Below are positions 1 through 7,684 of a DNA stretch of 26,764 bases, one piece after another; the first letter of the stretch is position 1, and the number at the start of each line of letters is the position of its first letter. Source of the DNA: CAZJQD01 sp964548165 [NCBI: uncultured bacterium] (lineage in GTDB: Bacteria; UBA8481); assembly GCA_964548165.1 (NCBI GenBank), contig CAZJQD010000022.1, positions 32,961 through 59,724 on the forward strand, read 5' to 3'. The notes beneath the pieces were generated by a model that searched no databases, had not been told where the DNA came from, and worked only from the letters and a program-made list of their open reading frames with translations. A program made the position numbers and the translations under genes.

Positions 1-1566
1 GAGCTCGACGGGGAGCTCGCGTCGTTGAAACAGAAGTTCGGGGAGAACCTGCGTCGCGCCACCAACGAGTTCGAACTGCACGTCGAGGACGAGGCGCGGC
101 TGGCGGGCCTCCCGGAGCCGATCAAGATCGCGGCGGCGGCCGAGGCGAAGCGGCGCGGCAGGGAGTCGGGGTGGAGCCTCACGCTCCAGGGCTCCGTCCT
201 CGTCCCTGCGCTCAACCATCTCCGCGACCGCGATCTCCGCGAACGGCTCTGGCGGGCACACTCAGGTCGCGCCTACGGCGGGGCGTTCGATAATCGGCCG
301 ATCACGGTGCGCATCGCGCGGCTCCGTCACGAGCGCGCCCGCCTCCTCGGTTACGATACGCACGCCGCGTACGTCCTGGAACGCCGGATGGCCGCGACGC
401 CCGCCGCGGTTGCGGCGATGATCGAGAAACTGGCGACGCCGGCACTGGGGGCCGCGCAACGCGAACGCGAGCGCTTCGCCACGGCCGCGGCTCGTGGAGG
501 CCAGGAGCCGAGCCTTGCGCCCTGGGACTTCTCCTACTGGCGCGAGGAAGTGCGCAAGGGCGAGCTCGACTTCGACCCGGAGGCGATGCGCCCCTGGCTC
601 TCGCTCGACACCGTCCTCGCCGGGCTCTATCAGCTCGTGGAGCGCGTCTTTGGCGTATGCTTCCGCGAGCGAACCGATCTCCCGGTCTACGACCCGGGAG
701 TGCGTGTCCTGGAAGCGCGCGACGCGGCGACCGATGATTACCTCGGCCTCCTCTATGTCGATCTCTTTCCCCGCCCCGGCAAGCGTCCGGGCGCCTGGGT
801 CACGATCTTCCGGGACCAGGGACTAAGGCACGGCGAGGTGCGGCGACCGCACGTCGCGCTCGTCTGCAATTTCACGCCGCCCTCCCCGGGCCGGCCGACG
901 CTCATCAGCTACGACGAACTGCGCACGCTCCTCCACGAGCTGGGTCACGCCCTGCATAATCTCTGTTCGCGCTGTCGGTACGCGTCCCTGGCCGGAACCA
1001 ACGTGAAGTGGGACTTCGTGGAGCTCCCGTCGATGCTGATGGAGAACTTCGCCGTCGAGCGGGTCTCGCTCGAGCTCCTGGCGCGTCACCATGAATCGGG
1101 CGCCAGCCTCCCGGATGCCGTCCTCGCGAAGCTCAAGGAGAACGCGCGTTTCGCCGCCGGGTCCGGCATGCTCCGCCAACTGCTCTTCACCGCGCTCGAC
1201 ATGAAGTGGCACGAGGGCGATCCCGGGGACGTCGACGTCAGCGCCTTCGAGGATGCGGCCATCGCGCGGTTCCGGCTCTTCCCGCCCGAGCCCGGCGCGA
1301 ACACGTCCGTCTGCTTCGGCCACATCTTCGACGGCGGCTACGACGCGGGCTATTACAGCTACAAGTGGAGCGAGATCCTGGAGGCCGACGCCTTCGCCGT
1401 CTTCCAGGAGGCGGGAGTCCTGGCGCCCGAGGTCGGCCGGCGGTATCGCACCGTCATCCTCGAGCGCGGCGACACCGAGGATCCCGCCGTCCTGTACCGC
1501 GAGTTTCGCGGCCGCGACGCCGATCCCGAGGCGCTCCTCAGGCGCGATGGGCTCCTGACACCTTAA
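1..1566 (+). CDS. M3 family oligopeptidase (oligopeptidase A / Dcp type), 5' end cut by window edge
   Basis: Zinc-dependent oligopeptidase that degrades short peptides, normally in the cytoplasm. The zinc motif HELGH is encoded at 934-948. It is followed by the family block GTNVKWDFVELPSMLMEN (about 997-1044), whose glutamate is the third zinc ligand, and later by GHIFDGGYDAGYYSYKW near 1318-1365, typical of the M3A substrate pocket. The frame is open from base 1 (reading ELDGELASLK), and the internal TTG at 25 has no ribosome binding site, so the true start lies upstream. The 521 visible residues against about 680 in the family agree with a missing N-terminus. Its TAA stop overlaps the stop of the convergent aminopeptidase gene by 3 bp. 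M3A members (PrlC, Dcp) cannot be told apart here; membership in the family is clear. Confidence 0.93.
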   Translation, partial: ELDGELASLKQKFGENLRRATNEFELHVEDEARLAGLPEPIKIAAAAEAKRRGRESGWSLTLQGSVLVPALNHLRDRDLRERLWRAHSGRAYGGAFDNRPITVRIARLRHERARLLGYDTHAAYVLERRMAATPAAVAAMIEKLATPALGAAQRERERFATAAARGGQEPSLAPWDFSYWREEVRKGELDFDPEAMRPWLSLDTVLAGLYQLVERVFGVCFRERTDLPVYDPGVRVLEARDAATDDYLGLLYVDLFPRPGKRPGAWVTIFRDQGLRHGEVRRPHVALVCNFTPPSPGRPTLISYDELRTLLHELGHALHNLCSRCRYASLAGTNVKWDFVELPSMLMENFAVERVSLELLARHHESGASLPDAVLAKLKENARFAAGSGMLRQLLFTALDMKWHEGDPGDVDVSAFEDAAIARFRLFPPEPGANTSVCFGHIFDGGYDAGYYSYKWSEILEADAFAVFQEAGVLAPEVGRRYRTVILERGDTEDPAVLYREFRGRDADPEALLRRDGLLTP

Positions 1567-2657
1567 GTCGCCGGGCGGATCACCAGGGGCTTACCGTCGA
1601 TCTCGATGCGGCCGGGCTTGCGGCCTTTCCCGGGGCGCAGGTCCTTGATCATGTCCCAGTGCAGGGCCGAGATGTTCTTTCCGCGGCACTCCTTGTAGCT
1701 CGACCCCAGGGCGAGGTGAATGGAGCCGCCGATCTTCTCGTCGAAGAGGATCTCGCCGCTCGGCCGCTGGATCCCGAAGTTTGTGCCGATCCCGAACTCG
1801 CCCAGCCTCGAGGCGCCGTCGTCGGTCGCAAGCATCTTCCGGAGATAGTCCTGCCCACGCTCCGCGGTGGCCTCCACGACCCGCCCCTTCCGGAACGTCA
1901 GCCGCACGCCCTCGACGAAGTTGCCATCGCGCGCCGTCGGGATGTCGAAGTAGATCGATCCTTCCGCCGAGTTCTCGACGGGCGCCGTGAAGATCTCGCC
2001 GGAGGGGAGGTTGTGGGTGCCGGTGGAGTTCACGAAGAGCCGGCCAGCGACGGAGAATGCCAGGTCGGTCTCGGCGCCCGTGATCCGGACCCGGCGCGCC
2101 CGACCGATCCGCTTGATGAGCCGATCCTGCATCCGCTCGATCCGCGTCCACTCCGCGACCGGGTTCTTCTTGTCGCAGAACATCGCGGCGTAGACGAATG
2201 CCCGGTAATCCTCCAGCGACATCCCGGCCTCCTGCGCCAAGGCCTCCGTCGGATGGAGCGTCAGGCACCAGCGGGTCCGGTTCACCAGGTGCTCGCGGAT
2301 CTTGCGGCGGGCGCGCGAGTGAGCGGCGATGCGCGAGGGATCGACGCTCGTGAGGGCACGCGTGTTCGCATCCGAGAGGATGACGACGCGAGCCTGCTGA
2401 GCCCGCGCCTCCGCCCAGTCCAGGGCAGTCACGCGCGTCAGCTGCTCCTGCGAGGCGTTCTGGAAGAAGAAGGGGGCGAAGCCGGGGAGGGCAATGCGCG
2501 GCAGGGGATGCCCCCCCGCACGGATGACCTCCCGCGCCACGGCCTCCACGAGGTCGGCCGAGAGCGTGTTGCCGTAGATGCCCACGGTCTCGCCCTTCTT
2601 GAGCGCTATCGAGTAGCGCACGATCAACTTCGCGTGTGCGGCAATCATCTGGTCCAT
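1563..2657 (-). CDS. M29 family aminopeptidase (thermophilic-type metalloaminopeptidase)
   Basis: Predicted exo-aminopeptidase of family M29 (AmpS/AmpT-like), 364 residues, cytoplasmic. The C-terminal half carries the family's metal-site blocks: PSGEIFTAPVENSAEGSI (first glutamate), FDEKIGGSIHLALGSSY (glutamate and histidine), and NISALHWDMIKD (histidine and aspartate). I start at the ATG at 2657 (MDQMIAAHAKL) because it has an AGGA-type ribosome site and a plausible promoter just upstream, and because the N-terminal block (LIVRYSIALKKGETVGI) begins there. The frame stays open upstream through the pcm gene, which is only high-GC read-through. It follows pcm after a 113-bp gap and ends convergent with the M3 peptidase. 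The two peptidases could act in sequence on peptides, which is inference. Confidence 0.9.
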   Translation of the reverse strand: MDQMIAAHAKLIVRYSIALKKGETVGIYGNTLSADLVEAVAREVIRAGGHPLPRIALPGFAPFFFQNASQEQLTRVTALDWAEARAQQARVVILSDANTRALTSVDPSRIAAHSRARRKIREHLVNRTRWCLTLHPTEALAQEAGMSLEDYRAFVYAAMFCDKKNPVAEWTRIERMQDRLIKRIGRARRVRITGAETDLAFSVAGRLFVNSTGTHNLPSGEIFTAPVENSAEGSIYFDIPTARDGNFVEGVRLTFRKGRVVEATAERGQDYLRKMLATDDGASRLGEFGIGTNFGIQRPSGEILFDEKIGGSIHLALGSSYKECRGKNISALHWDMIKDLRPGKGRKPGRIEIDGKPLVIRPAT

Positions 2658-2680
2658 GTGGATTCCTGTCTTTCCGCCGC

Positions 2681-2696
2681 CGACCGCAAGGGGATC
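2681..2696 (-). repeat. 16-bp leader motif shared with the pcm leader (second copy 3427-3442)
   Basis: Plus-strand sequence cgaccgcaaggggatc here and cgacggcaaagggatc at 3427-3442 match at 14 of 16 positions. Each copy sits in the untranslated leader of a minus-strand gene (M29 peptidase and pcm), between the promoter and the ribosome site, about 12 to 23 bp from the start codon. It may be a shared regulatory or mRNA element, or chance in GC-rich DNA. Confidence 0.35.
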
Positions 2697-2721
2697 TGCG
2701 GCGCGCGGCTGAGCTGGGCGC

Positions 2722-2749
2722 ATACTATCGCGATTGGCGCCTATTTCCA
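2722..2749 (-). promoter_or_regulatory. Candidate sigma-70 promoter of the M29 aminopeptidase gene
   Basis: Read on the minus strand, TGGAAA (2744-2749) and TAGTAT (2722-2727) are separated by 16 bp. Each matches the -35 and -10 consensus at 4 of 6 positions. The start codon is about 58 bp downstream of the predicted transcription start. Confidence 0.4.
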
Positions 2750-2770
2750 GACTGCTGCGATCGCGCGTGG

Positions 2771-3415
2771 CTATCCATATCCCTCCCGGCCGATGAGCGG
2801 AACGAAGCGTACGAATTCGATTGTCCGAGTCTCGAACGCGCCTTCTTTCCGCTTCCGCACGACCTGCAGCTTCTGGGTCCCTCGGTCGCCGACCGGGATC
2901 ACCATCCGCCCTCCGGGACGAATCTGCCTGAGGATGGACGGGGGAATCCCCGGCGATGCGGCGGCCACGAGCGCGGCGTCGAAGGTGGTCACTCGACCCG
3001 GCCATCCCAGGGTACCGTCCGCGGTCACAAGGCGCGGATGGTAGCCCAGCCTCCTCAGCACGCTCTGCGCGCGGGAAGTCAGCTCCGGAATGCGTTCCAC
3101 GCCGAACACCTGGCACCCGATCGCGCACAGGATGGCCGTCTGGTATCCGCTCCCGACCCCGATCTCGAGCACGCGTTCGTCGCCCCTCAGTCGCAGGGCC
3201 TCGGTCATCAGCGCGACGATATAGGGTTGGCTGATCGTCTGACCGAAACCGATGGCCAGCGGGCCATCCTCATAAGCATAGGCGACTTCGCTTTCGGGCA
3301 GGAAGCGGGCACGATCCACCGCGCGCATGGCCGCCAGGACGAGGGGATCGCGGATACCTCTCGCCTCCAGCTGCATCTCGACCATCTGGTCCATGGGATC
3401 CTGGACGCGCGTCAT
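2771..3415 (-). CDS. pcm: Protein-L-isoaspartate O-methyltransferase
   Basis: Repairs age-damaged proteins by methylating L-isoaspartyl residues with S-adenosylmethionine. The 214-residue protein has the family hallmarks in order: ARGIRDPLVLAAMRAVDRARF near the N-terminus, the active-site segment GQTISQPYIVALMTE, the SAM-binding motif VLEIGVGSGYQTAIL, and the C-terminal TRTIEFVRFVPLIG block. Length and order match E. coli Pcm. I chose the ATG at 3415 because a G-rich ribosome site precedes it. The ATG at 3394 (MDQMVEM) is the alternative. A good -10 box lies about 68 bp upstream. It stands between the c-di-GMP signalling genes and the M29 peptidase, with its own promoter. Confidence 0.96.
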   Translation of the reverse strand: MTRVQDPMDQMVEMQLEARGIRDPLVLAAMRAVDRARFLPESEVAYAYEDGPLAIGFGQTISQPYIVALMTEALRLRGDERVLEIGVGSGYQTAILCAIGCQVFGVERIPELTSRAQSVLRRLGYHPRLVTADGTLGWPGRVTTFDAALVAAASPGIPPSILRQIRPGGRMVIPVGDRGTQKLQVVRKRKEGAFETRTIEFVRFVPLIGREGYG

Positions 3416-3482
3416 GGTGCCCCCCCCGACGGCAAAGGGATCCTCGCACGGGGAAACCGGTCGCGGATCCGGCTCTCGATTC

Positions 3483-3513
3483 ATTATAGGCCGGCCGACG
3501 TGCCGGCCGTCGG
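3483..3513 (-). promoter_or_regulatory. Promoter of pcm with a perfect TATAAT -10 box
   Basis: On the minus strand TATAAT lies at 3483-3488, and a weak -35 candidate (CCGACG) lies 19 bp upstream at 3508-3513. The predicted transcript would start near 3476, giving a leader of about 60 nt that contains the 16-bp motif at 3427-3442. The spacer is occupied by the hairpin at 3489-3508. Confidence 0.55.
3489..3508 (-). terminator. Perfect 7-bp stem-loop after the diguanylate cyclase gene
   Basis: GGCCGGC (3489-3495) and GCCGGCC (3502-3508) pair perfectly across a 6-nt loop. The stem begins 7 nt after the stop codon of the upstream cyclase gene and runs straight into the pcm -10 box. There is no U-run, so its role as a terminator is uncertain. 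A DNA-level regulator site is also possible. Confidence 0.4.
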
Positions 3514-3515
3514 GG

Positions 3516-4415
3516 TTACAGCGACTGCGGCACCGGGAGCGGCCACTTTTCGACCCGGTTGCGACCGCGTCGCTTGGCCTCGTAGAGCGCCTTGTCGGCG
3601 TTCTCGAGCAGTTCCGGGCCGACGCCGGAGGAGACGCCAACCGATGTCGTCACGCGGGGTCGTCCCTCGCCCAGAGCGATCGCCTCGACCGAGGCGCGTA
3701 TCCGCTCCGCAATGGTCAAGGCTCTCTCCAACTCCGTCTCGGGCAGGAGCACCACAAACTCCTCGCCGCCGAACCGTGCGGGCAGATCGACGGAGCGCGT
3801 GCTGATCCGGATCGCCTGCGCCACGGCGATAATCACCTCGTCGCCGGTCGTGTGTCCGTAGGTATCGTTGATGCTCTTGAACTTGTCGATGTCGATCATG
3901 AGGCAGGAGAGATTGAGCCCGTAGCGCGTCGCCCTCTGCACCTCCTCGTCATAGCGCAACTCGAAGTAGCGCCGGTTGGCCAGCTCGGTCAGCGGATCCG
4001 TGATCGCGAGCCGCTCGAAGTTCTCGGCCCTCCGCTCCGCGGTCTCCCGCGCCTGCTTCTCCTGCAGGGCCTTCTTGACCCGGATGAGGATCTCGGCCGC
4101 CGACGAACCCTTCACGATGTAGTCGCGCCCGCCCGCCTCCAGGCCCTGGAGCTTGGCCTCGTCATGGCCAAGCGCCGAGAGGAAGATGACCGGGAGGTTC
4201 GGCTGAAGCTCCACGATCCGGCGCGTCGCCTCCATGCCGTCCATGCCCGGCATGTTGACGTCCATCAGGACGAGGTCGGGCGGCGCCTTGGCGATCGCCT
4301 CCAGGGCCGCCTGCGCGCCGCCGAAGCCCGAGACCTCGTAGCCGGCGCCGATGAGACGCTTCTCCAGGAGCCGGCGGGCCTCGTCGGTGTCGTCCACGAT
4401 CATGATCCGCGCCAT
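3516..4415 (-). CDS. Response regulator with GGDEF domain (PleD/WspR-like diguanylate cyclase)
   Basis: Makes the second messenger cyclic di-GMP from two GTP when its receiver domain is phosphorylated. Residues 1-120 form a REC domain with acidic pocket D8-D9, phospho-acceptor D52 (VLMDVNMPGMDG) and the conserved lysine in DYIVKGSS. A short helical linker (about 120-135) leads to a GGDEF domain. It has the intact active-site motif GGEEF, the metal/substrate block MIDIDKFKSINDTYGH, and an inhibitory I-site RSVD placed exactly five residues before GGEEF. An active, product-inhibited cyclase is therefore expected. It is the last gene of a three-gene run (kinase, regulator, cyclase), starting 3 bp after the regulator's stop, so it is probably the output of that phosphorelay. 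Confidence 0.95.
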   Translation of the reverse strand: MARIMIVDDTDEARRLLEKRLIGAGYEVSGFGGAQAALEAIAKAPPDLVLMDVNMPGMDGMEATRRIVELQPNLPVIFLSALGHDEAKLQGLEAGGRDYIVKGSSAAEILIRVKKALQEKQARETAERRAENFERLAITDPLTELANRRYFELRYDEEVQRATRYGLNLSCLMIDIDKFKSINDTYGHTTGDEVIIAVAQAIRISTRSVDLPARFGGEEFVVLLPETELERALTIAERIRASVEAIALGEGRPRVTTSVGVSSGVGPELLENADKALYEAKRRGRNRVEKWPLPVPQSL

Positions 4416-4418
4416 GGT

Positions 4419-4847
4419 CTACTCTTCCTTTGCCTTGCCCTGGGCACCGTGTTCCGCGGCTCGGGCTGACAGGAGCCGACTGATCAGCGCCAGCAGCTCG
4501 GCGGAGCGAAACGGTTTCGCAACGTAGGCGTCGCACCCGGCCTCCGCGGCCTTCTCCCGGTGCTCATTCATCGCGTGCGCGGTCAGTGCCACGACGGGAA
4601 TCGCCCGGAAGCGGTCGTTGCTCTTGATGAGCCGCGTAGCCTCGAAGCCATCGAGGCCCGGCAGGGACATGTCCATGAGGATGAGATCAGGCCGTTCCTC
4701 CGGGATCCGCATCAGCGCTTCGCGCGCGTTGGTGATCACCACGCACGCGTAGCCCGACTTGCCGAGTATCTTCTCCACGAGGCGGCTGTTATCCGCGTTG
4801 TCCTCGATGACGAGGATCCGGCCCTTGGACGGCGACGTCCCGGTCAT
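4419..4847 (-). CDS. Single-domain response regulator (CheY/DivK-like)
   Basis: Stand-alone receiver domain of 142 residues that would carry phosphate between the adjacent hybrid kinase and the cyclase. Visible are the acidic pocket ILVIEDN (E15-D16), phospho-acceptor D59 (LILMDMSLPGLDG), the switch threonine T89 (VVALTAH) and K111 (VAKPF). The pattern NADNSRLVEKIL after the pocket resembles DivK-type regulators found beside hybrid kinases. A C-terminal tail of about 20 charged residues has no known domain. Its ATG overlaps the kinase stop by 4 bp (ATGA), which indicates translational coupling. It has no output domain of its own, so it must act on a partner protein. Confidence 0.94.
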   Translation of the reverse strand: MTGTSPSKGRILVIEDNADNSRLVEKILGKSGYACVVITNAREALMRIPEERPDLILMDMSLPGLDGFEATRLIKSNDRFRAIPVVALTAHAMNEHREKAAEAGCDAYVAKPFRSAELLALISRLLSARAAEHGAQGKAKEE

Positions 4848-6781
4848 GGCGCCGTTCCCAGGAGCTTCTCGACGAGCGCCACGAGGTCTTGTCGGGCGAC
4901 GGGCTTGACGAGGTGCGCATCGGCGCCCGCCTTCCGAGCGGCTCCGTCATCATCGGCGACCGAGACGACCGCGACCCGGATGCCTGCCGTCCGCGGCGCG
5001 GTCTTCAGTTCCGTCAGCAGGTCGAGGCCACTGCCGTCCGGGAGGTTGAGGTCGAGCAGGATGGCGGCAGGCAGGGAAGATGACGGTCCCAGCGAAGTCC
5101 GAGCCTCGGCGAGCGTTCCTGCGGTGACGATGCGCGGCGCGGCCTTCCCCAGGTGGCGGCGATACAGTTCCACCGCCAACGGATCGTCGTCCACGATGAG
5201 GAGCGCCGGGGCGGACTCCGCGGCAATCCTTGCGCGGGCCAGCGGGAGGCTCACGGTGAAGCACGAGCCCTTCCCCGGCTCGCTCGTCACGCCGATCGTC
5301 CCGTGCATCAGCTCGATGAACTTCAGCGAGATGGCGAGTCCCAATCCCGTCCCGCCATGCTTGCGCGTCAACGCCCCGTCGACCTGGTGGAACTCGCGGA
5401 AGACGGCGTCGAGCTGATCCATCGGGATGCCGATCCCGGTGTCGCGGACATCGATGATACCGTGCGTGCTGGACTGCCGGACCGTGATGGTGATGGACCC
5501 GCTCTCGGTGAACTTGATGGCGTTCGCGAGAAGGTTGAGAACGACCTGGGAAAGGCGATCACGGTCGGCGCGCACGATCGCGCCGGGGTCGAGGACCTCG
5601 AGGCTGAGCTCCAGTGACTTCTGCTCGGCAAGGGGAGCCACCGTTGGCCGGATATCGTGGACGAGATCCTGCAGGCGGACCTCGGCAAGGTCCACCTTCA
5701 TGTGGCCGGCCTCGATCTTGGAGAGGTCGAGCACCTCGTTGATGAGCTTGAGGAGGTGCTCGGCCGCCTTCAGGACGGCCTTCACGTCCTCCTTCTGCTC
5801 GGCGTTCAAGTCCCCGTCGAGCCCGTCCAGGAGGACTTCCGAGTATCCGATGATGGAGTTCATGGGCGTTCTCAGCTCGTGGCTCATGCTGGCCAGGAAC
5901 TGCGACTTCAACTGCGACGCCTTCGCCAGCTCCGCGTTCTTCGCGGCGATCTCGTCGAGGTTCCGGCGGACCATCGCCTCGCGCTCGACCACCGTCTCGA
6001 TCATGTGGTTGAAGGTGCGCGAGAGCTTGCCGAGCTCGTCCTCGGACCGCACTGGCGCGCGCGCGTCCTTCCGCCCCTGGGCGAATCGCACCGTCGCCGC
6101 CCTCAGCTCGTCGATGGGATCGAGGATGACCCGGCGAAGCGAGAGGTACAGGAGCAACGCGAGCGCAACTCCGCCGAGAATGACGGCGATGTTCGTCCGA
6201 CGCACGACGTCGATCTTGGAGTTCGTGAGATCCTCGACGGCCTTGGAGAGCTGATCGGCCTGGCTACTCAGATCGTAGGCGGCCTCGTCGACGTCCGCCA
6301 GGCTCACCGTCGTGTCTCCGGCCGCGACCCTCAGGAAGACCGGCTTGCGCGAGGACCACAGGACGCGCAGGGCGTCGACCTGCGCGCGGATGGGCGCATC
6401 GTCGAGGTGGCGGGCGAAGAGCTCCCGATCGATCAATCGCTCGTGCAGGAGAAGCCCGGCCTGCGCGTCCGCGGCCTCCTCGATGGCGAGTCGCTTGAGG
6501 AGGAGATCGTAGGCCCGGGCGTGGCCGTCGAGCATGGCGGCGGCCTCCACGGAGTCTGGCGCGTTCGCGAGAACACTGACCGCGAGCCGATCCATCTGCG
6601 CCGGCTGCACCTTGATCATGCTGATGTAGCTCTGGAATTCCGAGTCTCCGCTGTAGTCGGCGGCCAGGATGGCGTTGATGGATTGCGCGAGGACCAGGAA
6701 GAAGGCGCCCGCCAGGACAAGCACGACGACCTTGGCGCGGATGGAGCGGGTGAACCACTGGAAGGGCGAGAATTGCGGCAT
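4844..6781 (-). CDS. Hybrid sensor histidine kinase with HAMP and C-terminal receiver domain
   Basis: Membrane sensor kinase of 645 residues. Order: TM1 (about 17-40); a mostly helical periplasmic sensor region of about 155 residues with no recognisable ligand domain; TM2 (about 198-217); HAMP (about 215-268); coiled linker; HisKA with phospho-acceptor H301 in SMSHELRTPMNSIIGYSEVL. The ATPase domain follows, with its N-box (VLNLLANAIKF), G1 (DTGIGIP) and G2 (GGTGLGLAIS). A REC domain (about 520-645) has phospho-acceptor D577 (LLDLNLPDGSG) and K626. All catalytic residues are present. It heads a coupled set with a DivK-like regulator and a REC-GGDEF cyclase, so its signal probably sets c-di-GMP level. 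A weak -10 candidate (TAGGAT, 6818-6823) lies upstream. The stimulus is unknown. Confidence 0.95.
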   Translation of the reverse strand: MPQFSPFQWFTRSIRAKVVVLVLAGAFFLVLAQSINAILAADYSGDSEFQSYISMIKVQPAQMDRLAVSVLANAPDSVEAAAMLDGHARAYDLLLKRLAIEEAADAQAGLLLHERLIDRELFARHLDDAPIRAQVDALRVLWSSRKPVFLRVAAGDTTVSLADVDEAAYDLSSQADQLSKAVEDLTNSKIDVVRRTNIAVILGGVALALLLYLSLRRVILDPIDELRAATVRFAQGRKDARAPVRSEDELGKLSRTFNHMIETVVEREAMVRRNLDEIAAKNAELAKASQLKSQFLASMSHELRTPMNSIIGYSEVLLDGLDGDLNAEQKEDVKAVLKAAEHLLKLINEVLDLSKIEAGHMKVDLAEVRLQDLVHDIRPTVAPLAEQKSLELSLEVLDPGAIVRADRDRLSQVVLNLLANAIKFTESGSITITVRQSSTHGIIDVRDTGIGIPMDQLDAVFREFHQVDGALTRKHGGTGLGLAISLKFIELMHGTIGVTSEPGKGSCFTVSLPLARARIAAESAPALLIVDDDPLAVELYRRHLGKAAPRIVTAGTLAEARTSLGPSSSLPAAILLDLNLPDGSGLDLLTELKTAPRTAGIRVAVVSVADDDGAARKAGADAHLVKPVARQDLVALVEKLLGTAP

Positions 6782-6834
6782 GCGAGTCAGGTCCTGGCTA
6801 TTTCCGACCAGGCGACGATCCTAGTCCGACGGCC

Positions 6835-6853
6835 CCGCGCGTCCAGCGCGCGG
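6835..6853 (-). terminator. GC-rich stem-loop between the exporter ATPase gene and the kinase operon
   Basis: CCGCGCG and CGCGCGG pair perfectly over 7 bp around a 5-nt loop. The stem-loop lies about 45 nt after the ATPase stop and 54 bp before the kinase start. No U-run follows. It is the only candidate boundary signal in the 115-bp gap 6782-6896. Confidence 0.3.
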
Positions 6854-6896
6854 ACGGTACGATTCTTCACGCGTGACCCTCGCGTCGATGACGGTG

Positions 6897-7673
6897 TCAT
6901 ACGCCCGTCCCGCCGGACTCGACGTCCGAAAGCAGCCGGCCCTTCTCGAGGTGGTAGATCGCCTCCGCGCGCGCCGCGCCGTGCGGATCGTGCGTTACCA
7001 TGACGATGGTCTTTCCGAGCGTGTCGCTGAGCCTGGAGAGCAGGTCAAGGACGTCGCGCGCGCTCGCGGCGTCGAGATTGCCGGTCGGCTCGTCCGCCAG
7101 GAGGAGCGAGGGATCGGTGACGACGGCGCGGGCGATGCCGACACGCTGCTCCTGGCCTCCCGAGAGCGCCTTCGGGAGGTGCTCCATGCGATCCTCGAGC
7201 CCCACGATCCGGAGCGCGGCTTCGGCGCGTGCTCGGCGCTCCGCCCGGTCCATGGGAAAGAGCAGCAGCGGAAGCTCGACGTTCTCGCGCGCCGTCAGGA
7301 CCGGGATCAGGTTGAACCGCTGGAAGATGAAGCCGAGGCGCTGGCTGCGGAAGTCCGCGAGCTGCGTCTCGTTAAGCACCCCGACATTGATCCCGTCGAC
7401 CTGGATGGATCCGGCCGTGGGGCGATCGAGCCCGGCGATGAGGTTGAGGAGCGTGGTCTTGCCGCTGCCAGACGGCCCCATCAAGGCCGCGAAGCAGCCC
7501 GCAGGGATCGTCAGGGAGACCTCGTCGAGAACTCGAAGCGTGTTGTCCCCGCGCGTGAACTCCTTGACCACGGCGTCCACGACGACGGCATGCGGCGTGG
7601 CATGAAGGAGGGGAGAAACCGAGGCTCCGGAGACCGGATCGGCTCCCGGGGTGGGGATCGGCGCGGCGAGCAA
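6897..7673 (-). CDS. ABC transporter ATP-binding protein (MacB/LolD-type)
   Basis: ATPase that powers the exporter encoded just upstream. It has Walker [11 protein letters not shown]-loop [22 protein letters not shown], signature [15 protein letters not shown], Walker [13 protein letters not shown] and the H-loop MVTHDP. The long Q-loop segment is typical of the MacB/LolD/FtsE group that works with FtsX-fold permeases. The frame opens at a TTG (7673), 11 bp after the membrane-fusion gene. The conserved domain begins about 30 residues later ([10 protein letters not shown]), so the real start could be further downstream, although no ATG is available. It is the last gene of the exporter operon. 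The substrate is not readable from sequence. Confidence 0.94.
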   Translation of the reverse strand: MLAAPIPTPGADPVSGASVSPLLHATPHAVVVDAVVKEFTRGDNTLRVLDEVSLTIPAGCFAALMGPSGSGKTTLLNLIAGLDRPTAGSIQVDGINVGVLNETQLADFRSQRLGFIFQRFNLIPVLTARENVELPLLLFPMDRAERRARAEAALRIVGLEDRMEHLPKALSGGQEQRVGIARAVVTDPSLLLADEPTGNLDAASARDVLDLLSRLSDTLGKTIVMVTHDPHGAARAEAIYHLEKGRLLSDVESGGTGV

Positions 7674-7684
7674 CGAACCGCTCG

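Noticed and set aside
1563-3128. 521-codon version of the M29 peptidase gene starting inside pcm
   Set aside because: The extra 157 N-terminal residues are Arg-rich, overlap pcm on the same strand, and a ribosome site and promoter lie before the internal ATG at 2657.
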